Shown piece by piece: positions 6,907 to 13,362 of a DNA stretch of 13,660 nt; within the stretch, counting starts at the first letter, position 1, and every line of letters begins with the position of its first letter. The translations under genes were made by a program, and so were the position numbers. The notes beneath the pieces are model-generated. The model saw only the letters and a list, made by a program, of their open reading frames with translations. It had not been told where the DNA came from and made no database searches. The DNA lies in assembly GCA_964596135.1 (NCBI GenBank), contig CAZQTF010000101.1:1-13660 (forward strand), in the 5' to 3' direction. The DNA is from JADJNW01 sp964596135 (lineage in GTDB: Bacteria > Bacteroidota > Bacteroidia > Chitinophagales > Saprospiraceae).

Positions 6907-7950
6907 ATGAAAAAAATATTAGTCATTGAGGATAACCTCGAAGTAAGAGAAAATCTTGCCGAAATTCTGGAGCTTTCAGGATACAAAGTGGCTGCTGCCG
7001 AAGATGGCACCGAAGGCGTGGATTTGGCGCTCAGCCAGCGCCCTGATCTTATTATCTGCGATGTCATGATGCCCAAACTGGATGGATTTGGCGTGCTCAA
7101 CATCTTGAGCAAACGCAGCGAAACCGCCGATATTCCTTTTATTTTCCTGACCGCAAAAGCCGAAAAAAGTGACTTTCGCCGAGGCATGAATCTGGGCGCC
7201 GATGATTACATCACCAAACCATTTTACAAAGACGAACTGCTGGCAGTCGTGGAAGTGCGCTTACGCAAAAGTGAACAACTGCGTCGGCGCTTCGACAAAA
7301 CCGAACAGGGGCTTCACGCCTTTATCAATGAGGCAAAAGGCTTTGAAGAACTGAAAAAACTGTCGAATGAAAGAAAAACCAAACTGTTCAAAAAACGGGA
7401 AGTTCTCTTCGAAGAAGGGGACTATCCGCGCTACCTCTATTTTATCAAAAGCGGCAAGGTAAAGGTTTTCAAGACCAACGACGATGGCAAAGAATACATT
7501 ATCTCCCTATGTACCGATGGCGACTTTCTTGGCTACGTGGATTTGATCAAGGACACCAAATATCAGGAATCATGCGCCGCTCTTGAAGACACCGAAGTAA
7601 GCCTGATCCCGAAGGAAGATTTTCAGCAATTGCTGCACGCCAACCGCGATGTGGCTTCCCAACTCATTAAAATGCTTGCCAATAATATCTCGGAAAAAGA
7701 GGAACAATTGCTGCAACTGGCTTACAATTCCGTGCGCAAGCGTGTGGCAAATGCCCTGCTACTGCTGCACGACAAAGAGGGCAAAAATGAATTCAACATC
7801 CTGCGCGACGACCTGGCGCGGATCGTGGGCACCGCCAAGGAAAGTGTCATTCGTATGTTGACCGAATTCAAAGAAGATGGTTACATTGACATCACCGACG
7901 GCGCCATCACCATCAAAAATCGGCAGAAACTCGAGTTTATGCCCGGCTAA
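6907..7950 (+). CDS. Response regulator: receiver fused to CRP/FNR DNA-binding module
   Basis: A 347-residue transcription factor. The receiver domain (1-122) has the acidic pair Glu8/Asp9, phospho-acceptor Asp52 in CDVMMPKLDG, Thr82 and Lys104 in TKPF. After a helical linker (123-155) comes a cyclic-nucleotide-binding-like beta barrel (about 156-245: FKKREVLFEEGDYPRYLYFIKSGKVKVF), a long dimerisation helix, and a winged helix-turn-helix with RDDLARIVGTAKESVIRMLTEF (300-321), the CRP-family recognition pattern ending E-S-V-I-R. It has no N-terminal cysteine cluster for an FeS center as in FNR, and the cAMP-contact segment is replaced by TKYQESCAALED, so neither FNR-type oxygen sensing nor cAMP binding is expected. 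Phosphorylation by the adjacent kinase is the likely switch. AGAGG lies 3 bp before the ATG. The next gene starts 28 bp downstream. Confidence 0.95.
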   Translation: MKKILVIEDNLEVRENLAEILELSGYKVAAAEDGTEGVDLALSQRPDLIICDVMMPKLDGFGVLNILSKRSETADIPFIFLTAKAEKSDFRRGMNLGADDYITKPFYKDELLAVVEVRLRKSEQLRRRFDKTEQGLHAFINEAKGFEELKKLSNERKTKLFKKREVLFEEGDYPRYLYFIKSGKVKVFKTNDDGKEYIISLCTDGDFLGYVDLIKDTKYQESCAALEDTEVSLIPKEDFQQLLHANRDVASQLIKMLANNISEKEEQLLQLAYNSVRKRVANALLLLHDKEGKNEFNILRDDLARIVGTAKESVIRMLTEFKEDGYIDITDGAITIKNRQKLEFMPG

Positions 7951-7978
7951 ATAGCAATTTTCTTTTTAAAATAAAAAC

Positions 7979-8536
7979 ATGATGCTCCGAATTGGTATTT
8001 TTGCAATGGTGATGCTGCTGTACCTCTGGTTTCCATACAATATGATCCGGCAAACAGAACACATTTTGCAAAAAGGCGAAGTGTATCATTTTGCTTTAGA
8101 GCCGATTGATCCCTATGATGCGTTTCGAGGTAGATATGTACATTTATTTTATGGAAACCAGCAGGTACTTAAACGCGATTCTTTATTCCCAGGTCAAACC
8201 GGTTTTATTACTTTGCAAAAGGATTCTTTGGGCTTTGCCTACTTTTCGGCGGCTTATGCCGAGGCGCCTTCGGAGTTGCCTTATGTTAAGACTACCATAT
8301 TATACGTTCATGATAGCCTGGCTACTTTCGAGTTGCCCCAAAGCATGGGATATTATTATATGAATGAACAATCCGCGCCGGAGGTAGAAAAACTTGTCAT
8401 GCGTCCACAAATAACCGATAGCCTCGAAATGGTGCAAGCCTCAGTGGCTGTACGCATACTGAACGGCGAGGCTGTCGTGGAAGAATTGTATATCAATGAC
8501 TTACCGGTAAAAGAATATTTAGACCGCAAACAGTAA
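7979..8536 (+). CDS. GDYxxLxY-family membrane-anchored protein
   Basis: A 185-residue protein with one N-terminal membrane segment (about 5-20) and a periplasmic or extracytoplasmic remainder. DPYDAFRGRYVHLFYGNQ (44-61) contains the family signature, here GRYVHLFY (51-58) with Arg replacing the Asp of GDYxxLxY. Members are usually found next to a DUF2157 membrane protein; that partner is absent here. The gene starts 28 bp after the response regulator and probably shares its transcript. Two adjacent ATG codons (7979 and 7982) are equally possible starts. The biochemical function of the family is not known. Confidence 0.8.
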   Translation: MMLRIGIFAMVMLLYLWFPYNMIRQTEHILQKGEVYHFALEPIDPYDAFRGRYVHLFYGNQQVLKRDSLFPGQTGFITLQKDSLGFAYFSAAYAEAPSELPYVKTTILYVHDSLATFELPQSMGYYYMNEQSAPEVEKLVMRPQITDSLEMVQASVAVRILNGEAVVEELYINDLPVKEYLDRKQ

Positions 8537-8744
8537 GGTTATATTGTCCAACGATGTAAAATGGTAATGTTGAGTAACAAAATAAACTCAAATACTATTT
8601 TTTGCCAACCATCAGGTATTAAAAGGCTGTCTGATATTTGCGGATCAACCTGAAAATGATTCTCCACAAAAGGATTTGACTTCCGTACCGCAAAAAACAT
8701 TGCAATGAAAGGATGGCATTTGATATTACTGAAAAATCTCTATA

Positions 8745-8758
8745 TTGACATCAATCAT
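8745..8758 (+). promoter_or_regulatory. Candidate FNR-like box before the lipoprotein-peptidase operon
   Basis: TTGAC-ATCA-ATCAT matches 8 of 10 defined positions of the FNR box TTGAT-N4-ATCAA and keeps the TGA-N6-TCA core spacing. It lies 48 bp before the lipoprotein ATG at 8807. In my reading of the intergenic regions only this site and the one at 5069 have this geometry. Chance occurrence is possible. Confidence 0.3.
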
Positions 8759-8773
8759 CCATTACAAGCCGGC

Positions 8774-8801
8774 GCCCAGCGGGTACGCTTGCGGGCATAC
8801 C
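8774..8801 (+). other. Alternative hairpins in the leader of the lipoprotein gene
   Basis: GCCC-AGCG (8774-8781) can pair with CGCT (8786-8789) and GGGC (8793-8796) around a GGTA loop, with a 3-base bulge. An overlapping alternative pairs GGTA-C-GC (8782-8788) with GC-A-TACC (8795-8801), with one mismatch. They are mutually exclusive and lie 6 to 33 bp before the ATG at 8807. The stretch 8537-8744 upstream shows no gene. Confidence 0.3.
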
Positions 8802-8806
8802 ATTTT

Positions 8807-9307
8807 ATGATTAAATATTTACTGATGATAGTATTAAGTGCACTTTACCTGAGTTCGTGCAAAAGTGCCCGACAAAGCGCACCGCCGGCAGCAGCAGCCA
8901 CAATATTTCCCCAGATCATTTTCCTTAATTTTAAAATACAAAGCGACAGCGTTGCCAATACTGAATCGGCGTGGGTGATCAATCATATCATTACGCCTGG
9001 TAAACTCAAACAACATATTGCTGCGGAGGCACCAACAATGGCGCCCAACAGCCTCGTTTGCTCGTTTCGCGATGCCGCCATGCGACCGCTCCGGCAGATC
9101 ATCCTTGAAGATCCGCTTCGGCGGAGCGTAGAATTTGCAGAACAAAATGGGCAACTTACGACCCGCATCATTCGCCTGAGCGAAGCGGAATTTTCTCTTC
9201 GTACCCAATTGGAACCGGGGAGCGTTTTTATCGTCCTGGAAAAAATTATTAATCCAGAACAAAATAAAACTATTACATTATTGAAATACAACCTCCCGCA
9301 GTCATGA
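8807..9307 (+). CDS. Small outer-membrane/periplasmic lipoprotein of unknown function
   Basis: A 166-residue protein from the ATG at 8807. Residues 1-17 form a lipoprotein signal peptide with lipobox LSSC (Cys18), followed by a low-complexity Ala/Pro linker (PPAAAAT). The body starts with a beta strand IIFLNFKIQ and contains FRDAAMRPLRQIILEDPLRRSVEFAEQNGQL and a final strand FIVLEKIINP, consistent with a small alpha/beta domain. I do not recognise the family. The frame extends 34 codons upstream to 8705, but that part buries the signal peptide and is rejected. Its stop TGA overlaps the ATG of the M64 peptidase gene by 4 bp (ATGA), so the two are translationally coupled and likely work together. 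Confidence 0.8.
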   Translation: MIKYLLMIVLSALYLSSCKSARQSAPPAAAATIFPQIIFLNFKIQSDSVANTESAWVINHIITPGKLKQHIAAEAPTMAPNSLVCSFRDAAMRPLRQIILEDPLRRSVEFAEQNGQLTTRIIRLSEAEFSLRTQLEPGSVFIVLEKIINPEQNKTITLLKYNLPQS

Positions 9308-10707
9308 AATACCTGATCACCCTATCTGCAATGTTATGCATTTTTCATGCAAATGCGCAATTTTTTAATACAGACACACTTCTTTATAATGGAGATATTA
9401 ACCGACGTATCAATCTGGTGATTTTGGGGGATGGCTACCAGACACAGGAAATGGGAAAATTTCGGGCAGACGCCCAGAAATTTATTGATGCACTTTTCCG
9501 GGAAGTTCCATTTGACCGTTATCAAAATTATTTTAATATTTTTATCATAAATGTGCCGTCCAATGCCAGCGGCGCCAGCCATCCGGGCACAGCAGGCGAC
9601 GTGCCAGAACCGGCGCATCCGGTAGCAAGCGTAGATAATTATTTTGGCTCCACTTTTGATTATGGCGGCATTCATCGTTTGCTGGTAGCCACCCGAACAT
9701 CCGCGGTAACCAACGTACTGGCGCAGCATTTTCCGCTTTACGATCAGGTTTTTATTCTCACCAACAGCCCCTACTACGGCGGCAGCGGGGGGCTGTATCC
9801 AGTGGCTTCCACCGAGGCTTCCTCTGCCGAAATTGCCATCCATGAATTGGGACATTCATTCGCCAACTTAAGAGACGAATACTGGGCTGGCGATATTTAT
9901 GCTCAGGAAGCTGCTAATATGACGCAATTCATTGCGCCTAATCTGCTCAAATGGAAAAACTGGCTAAACACGGAGGGTATTGGCACTTATCAGTATTGCT
10001 GTGGCGGCAATGCATCGCAGTGGTATCATCCACACGAAAGTTGTAAAATGAAACTTCTGGGACCGCCGTTCTGCGCGGTGTGCAAAGAGGCGATTGTTGA
10101 AAAAATTCACAGCTTAGTCAATCCGATTGAAAATTTTACGCCCGCTACATCCAATCCAATACTGAGTGGTGCCCCCATTCAATTCAAACTAGACCTGATT
10201 GCGCCCACGCCCAACACCTTGAAAGTGATATGGGATCTCAACGGCGACACTATTCCCAATAATAATGCCCCCAGCATGACGCTCTCGCCGGACGATTTTC
10301 TGATCGGGACAAATACGCTGACGGTCACAGTAGAAGATACAACCCGCCTACTGCGGGTAAATGGGCACGGAAATTTTCATCGTTTTGCCGTATCGTGGAT
10401 TATTCGAAGCAATGTCACCGGAATAGAGGACATTCAAACTGCCAGGGAACGGATTTTTATTCGCACTTTTCCAAATCCGGCAACGGATATTGTCCATGTT
10501 CAAATAGAATCTGAAAATGCGGCAGCCATTCGTATCGAGCTTTATGATGCTTATGGCAAGCGCCTGGAATCTTTGCAACAGCCAACCGTACCTGCAGGCA
10601 GGCATCATACATCGCTCAGCCTGCAAGCTTACCCGGCTGGGATGTATTTCTTGAAAATTCTGGTGAACGGCGTTCTGACCACTGCGCAGATTTTAAAAGT
10701 GGAATAA
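9304..10707 (+). CDS. Secreted M64-family metallopeptidase with T9SS C-terminal domain
   Basis: A 467-residue exported zinc peptidase. Residues 1-19 form a Sec signal peptide ending HANAQ. The N-terminal part has INLVILGDGYQ (36-46), typical of IgA-peptidase M64 proteins. The zinc motif HELGH (His180, Glu181, His184) continues into SFANLRDEYW, where Asp191 or Glu192 is a likely further ligand. A cysteine-rich segment with CC (232-233), SCKM and PPFCAVC (254-260) follows. About 280-370 looks like a beta-sandwich. Residues about 385-467 form a type A sorting domain (TFPNPATD, IELYDAYGKR, AGMYFLKILVNG...QILKVE) for type IX secretion. The enzyme is expected on the cell surface or outside. Family members are called IgA peptidases, but the substrate here is unknown. 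It is coupled to the preceding lipoprotein gene and ends 21 bp from the stop of cysM, which converges on it. Confidence 0.93.
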   Translation: MKYLITLSAMLCIFHANAQFFNTDTLLYNGDINRRINLVILGDGYQTQEMGKFRADAQKFIDALFREVPFDRYQNYFNIFIINVPSNASGASHPGTAGDVPEPAHPVASVDNYFGSTFDYGGIHRLLVATRTSAVTNVLAQHFPLYDQVFILTNSPYYGGSGGLYPVASTEASSAEIAIHELGHSFANLRDEYWAGDIYAQEAANMTQFIAPNLLKWKNWLNTEGIGTYQYCCGGNASQWYHPHESCKMKLLGPPFCAVCKEAIVEKIHSLVNPIENFTPATSNPILSGAPIQFKLDLIAPTPNTLKVIWDLNGDTIPNNNAPSMTLSPDDFLIGTNTLTVTVEDTTRLLRVNGHGNFHRFAVSWIIRSNVTGIEDIQTARERIFIRTFPNPATDIVHVQIESENAAAIRIELYDAYGKRLESLQQPTVPAGRHHTSLSLQAYPAGMYFLKILVNGVLTTAQILKVE

Positions 10708-10728
10708 ATTAGGAAATACCTCCGTCGG

Positions 10729-11613
10729 TTATTCAAAAATTCCCGAAGACAGGTAGCGGTCGCCCCGGTCGCAAATGATGCACACGATCACACCTTCGTC
10801 AATGGTTTCTGCAAGTTTCCTGGCAGCCATCACTGCTCCCCCGCTGCTCATACCGGCAAAAATTGCGTCTTCTTTTGCCAGGCGACGCATCATACCAGTG
10901 GCTTCCTCCTGCGATACATCAATGATCTGATCTACCCGTTCGCGCTCAAAGATTTTCGGTAAAAACTCTGGCGACCAACGGCGAATACCGGGGATGCTGG
11001 AGCCATCGGTAGGCTGTACGCCCACAATTTGCACATTCGGATTTTGCTCTTTCAGGTAGCGGGAAACACCCATGATGGTGCCCGTCGTGCCCATCGAAGA
11101 AATAAAATGCGTGACTTTGCCCTGTGTATCGCGCCAGATTTCGGGCCCGGTGGTGCGGTAATGCATGCCCCAGTTGTCGGGGTTGGCAAATTGATTGAGC
11201 ATGAAATAGCCGCCCTGTGCCACCATTTCATCTGCCAACTCGCGGGAATATTCGATACCGCCTTTTTCGGCGGGCGTTAAAATGACTTCTGCGCCATAAG
11301 CACGCATGGTTTGTACCCGTTCGAGGGTAGAATTATCGGGCATCAGTAGCGTGATATCCAGTCCAAAAACGCGGGCGATCATAGCCAGAGCGATGCCCGT
11401 GTTGCCGCTCGTTGCCTCGATCAAACGCATGCCGGGCTGGATGTCGCCTCGATCCAGAGCACTTTTGATCATGCCGTAAGCCGCACGATCTTTCACCGAG
11501 CCGCCGGGATTGGTGCCTTCCAGCTTGCCGTACACCGTAATGCCAGGTTTGGAGATTACTTTTGTTATTTCAACCAAAGGGGTATTACCGACGAGATCGA
11601 GGATGGAAGCCAT
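10729..11613 (-). CDS. cysM: Cysteine synthase B (CysM-type)
   Basis: A 294-residue fold-type II PLP enzyme that makes cysteine from O-acetylserine and sulfide or thiosulfate. The sequence shows the N-terminal LVGNTPLVEI, the PLP lysine Lys41 in GGSVKDRAA, the substrate loop TSGNTG (68-73), the phosphate-binding GTTGT (175-179) and a C-terminal SSGGAVMAA (256-264). The segment IPGIRRWSPEFLPKIF (207-222) is the CysM-type lid region and separates it from CysK. It also lacks the regulatory domain of cystathionine beta-synthase. Length is normal for CysM. The ATG at 11613 is the only sensible start. It converges on the M64 peptidase with only 21 bp between the stops and has its own promoter upstream. 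Confidence 0.93.
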   Translation of the reverse strand: MASILDLVGNTPLVEITKVISKPGITVYGKLEGTNPGGSVKDRAAYGMIKSALDRGDIQPGMRLIEATSGNTGIALAMIARVFGLDITLLMPDNSTLERVQTMRAYGAEVILTPAEKGGIEYSRELADEMVAQGGYFMLNQFANPDNWGMHYRTTGPEIWRDTQGKVTHFISSMGTTGTIMGVSRYLKEQNPNVQIVGVQPTDGSSIPGIRRWSPEFLPKIFERERVDQIIDVSQEEATGMMRRLAKEDAIFAGMSSGGAVMAARKLAETIDEGVIVCIICDRGDRYLSSGIFE

Positions 11614-11660
11614 TTTTAGAATATTAATGCGTTATCATATTTTGTATAAAAAACTACCCT

Positions 11661-11668
11661 CAAATGTA
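11661..11668 (-). promoter_or_regulatory. Candidate -7 promoter box of cysM
   Basis: On the minus strand these bases read TACATTTG, a perfect TAnnTTTG match, 47 bp before the cysM ATG. A TTTTG lies 14 bp upstream, which is closer than the usual spacing of about 19 bp, so the -33 element is doubtful. Confidence 0.5.
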
Positions 11669-11719
11669 AAAATAGTTCATTGCAAAAGTGAAATTTTGCT
11701 TACGAAAGGGGAGTATTGA

Positions 11720-11860
11720 GTCCAACCATCTGGTTGTCAATGCGTGAGCGATGTGCAGGGGTGGCTGATCAGCCAACCACGACTGTCAGGGAGTGGTCGA
11801 ACGATCAGTGAGCCCCGAAACGCAGCGACCATTAGGCTTTGAGCCGAATGGGCACGCCCA
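11720..11860 (-). repeat. Multi-hairpin non-coding element between rtcB and cysM
   Basis: This GC-rich stretch is packed with inverted repeats: CAACCA-TC-TGGTTG (11723-11736), the perfect palindrome TGGCTGATCAGCCA (11762-11775), ACCAC...GTGGT (11776-11797), a 9-bp stem with one mismatch CCATT-A-GGCT / AGCC-G-AATGG around a TTG loop (11829-11851), and GGGC-AC-GCCC (11850-11859). No convincing protein is encoded. It lies downstream of rtcB and upstream of the cysM promoter. It may be a REP-like palindromic repeat, a structured 3' end of the rtcB transcript, or a small RNA. I could not check for other copies. Confidence 0.5.
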
Positions 11861-11896
11861 GGAAATCAAACTTCACGTTTTATGAAACCGGACCAA

Positions 11897-13345
11897 TCAA
11901 CCTTTCATGACCGCCATCGGTCGAAGTTTTGCTACTCTTTTGGCGATATCCGCCCGATGGACGGTTTCTACGACCAGATCAACGTCTTTGTAAGCAATCG
12001 GCGCCTCTTCGGCGATGCCTTTGTAAGAAGCTTCCACGTAGATGCCCTGCTCCAACAATTGTGCCTTAAGTTGCGGCGCGTTTACTTCGCACTTGGCAGC
12101 CCGTCGCGAAAGTCGCCGCCCCGCCCCATGACAAGACGACCCAAACGCCGAATCCATGCTGTTGCGCGTACCTGCGAGCACGTAGGAGCAAGTGCCCATG
12201 CTGCCCGGAATGAGCACAGGCTGACCAACATCGCGGAACGTTTCCGGCAATTCTTCAAATCCCGGCCCAAAAGCGCGCGTTGCGCCCTTGCGATGCACAA
12301 TGACCTTCATGCGCTGCCCGTCAATATCATGTTCTTCAACTTTGGCGATATTATGCGCCACATCATACAGCAATCGGAGCGTTCTGCCCTGCTCGCCAAA
12401 GATATTTTTCCAGGCCTGGCGGGCTTCCCAGGTGATCACTTCGCGATTGCACCAGGCAAAATTGGCGGCTGCGCACATGGCCTTAAAATAATTTTGACCT
12501 TCCGGCGAATTGAATGGCACGCAGGCAAGCTCTCGATCGGGCGGCTTGTAACCGTAGGTTGGCATCGCTGCCATCATGATGCGGAGGTGATCGGTGGCAA
12601 CCTGATGCCCCAGCCCCCGCGATCCGGTGTGAATGAGAATCACCACCTGTTCAGGCTTCAATCCAAATGCTGCCGCCGCGCGTTCGTTGAAGATTTCTTC
12701 TACATAATCTACTTCTACAAAGTGGTTGCCGGCGCCGAGGGTGCCCAACTGGTCGTGTCCGCGTTGCTTGGCTTTTTCGGATACCTGGGTCGGATCGGCT
12801 AATGCGAGTCGTCCATGACTTTCGATGTGAGGCAGGTCTTCTTTTTGTCCGTAGCCGTGTGCAACTACCCACTCAGCGCCCTGGCTCAGCACCTCATCTA
12901 TTTCATTCATTTTCAGATGGATATTGCCGCCTTTGCCCATGCCGGAAGGAATCTGGGCATACAATTCTTTGGAAAGGGCTTCGAGTTGATCCAAAATTTC
13001 TTCGCGGGAAAGATCAGAAAGCAGCAAACGCACGCCGCAATTGATGTCATAACCAATACCACCGGGAGAGATCACGCCGTCGGGGTATTTCGTTGCCGCC
13101 ACCCCGCCAATCGGAAAACCATAGCCCTCATGCGCATCAGGCATGACAATCGAAGCCTTGACGATGCCGGGAAGCGATGCCACATTTACCAATTGATTCA
13201 ACGACCGGTCGCCGATGATATCATCCAGCACTTCCTCCAAGGCGTACACATGCGCGGGTACGAGCATATTCGGATGAAAATCCTTCGGTATCTCCCATAA
13301 ATAATCCGTCCGTTTGATCAAATCGCTTTTTTCTACTTGTCTCAT
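11897..13345 (-). CDS. rtcB: RNA-splicing ligase RtcB
   Basis: A 482-residue Mn2+/GTP-dependent RNA ligase that joins 2',3'-cyclic-phosphate or 3'-phosphate ends to 5'-OH ends, acting in RNA repair or tRNA maturation. All active-site residues are present and spaced as in Pyrococcus RtcB: Asp100 and Cys103 in GYDINCGVR, His208 in GAGNHFVEV, His239 in IHTGSRGLGHQ, His331 in VAHN, and the guanylylated His406 in SSCHGAGRRLSR. The N-terminal PDAHEGYGFPIGG (69-81) is also typical. GGAGG lies 2 bp before the ATG at 13345, unusually strong for Bacteroidota but close to the start. It begins 17 bp after the archease stop, so the two form an operon. A long open frame on the opposite strand (11882-12802) is a codon-bias shadow. 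Confidence 0.97.
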   Translation of the reverse strand: MRQVEKSDLIKRTDYLWEIPKDFHPNMLVPAHVYALEEVLDDIIGDRSLNQLVNVASLPGIVKASIVMPDAHEGYGFPIGGVAATKYPDGVISPGGIGYDINCGVRLLLSDLSREEILDQLEALSKELYAQIPSGMGKGGNIHLKMNEIDEVLSQGAEWVVAHGYGQKEDLPHIESHGRLALADPTQVSEKAKQRGHDQLGTLGAGNHFVEVDYVEEIFNERAAAAFGLKPEQVVILIHTGSRGLGHQVATDHLRIMMAAMPTYGYKPPDRELACVPFNSPEGQNYFKAMCAAANFAWCNREVITWEARQAWKNIFGEQGRTLRLLYDVAHNIAKVEEHDIDGQRMKVIVHRKGATRAFGPGFEELPETFRDVGQPVLIPGSMGTCSYVLAGTRNSMDSAFGSSCHGAGRRLSRRAAKCEVNAPQLKAQLLEQGIYVEASYKGIAEEAPIAYKDVDLVVETVHRADIAKRVAKLRPMAVMKG

Positions 13346-13362
13346 TGCCTCCGGTTTTAATT

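Noticed and set aside
8834..9855. Minus-strand open frames under the lipoprotein and peptidase genes
   Set aside because: They overlap well-supported plus-strand genes with signal peptides and a zinc motif, and show no domain of their own.
10702..10736. Inverted repeat GAATAA...TTATTC across the convergent 3' ends
   Set aside because: Both genes end in Glu-stop, which creates the repeat automatically. It is short and has no T-run.
11882..12802. 306-codon open frame on the plus strand
   Set aside because: It lies entirely antisense to rtcB, whose active-site residues are all intact. The translation is rich in His, Arg and Cys with no recognisable domain, as expected for an antisense shadow of a GC-biased gene.
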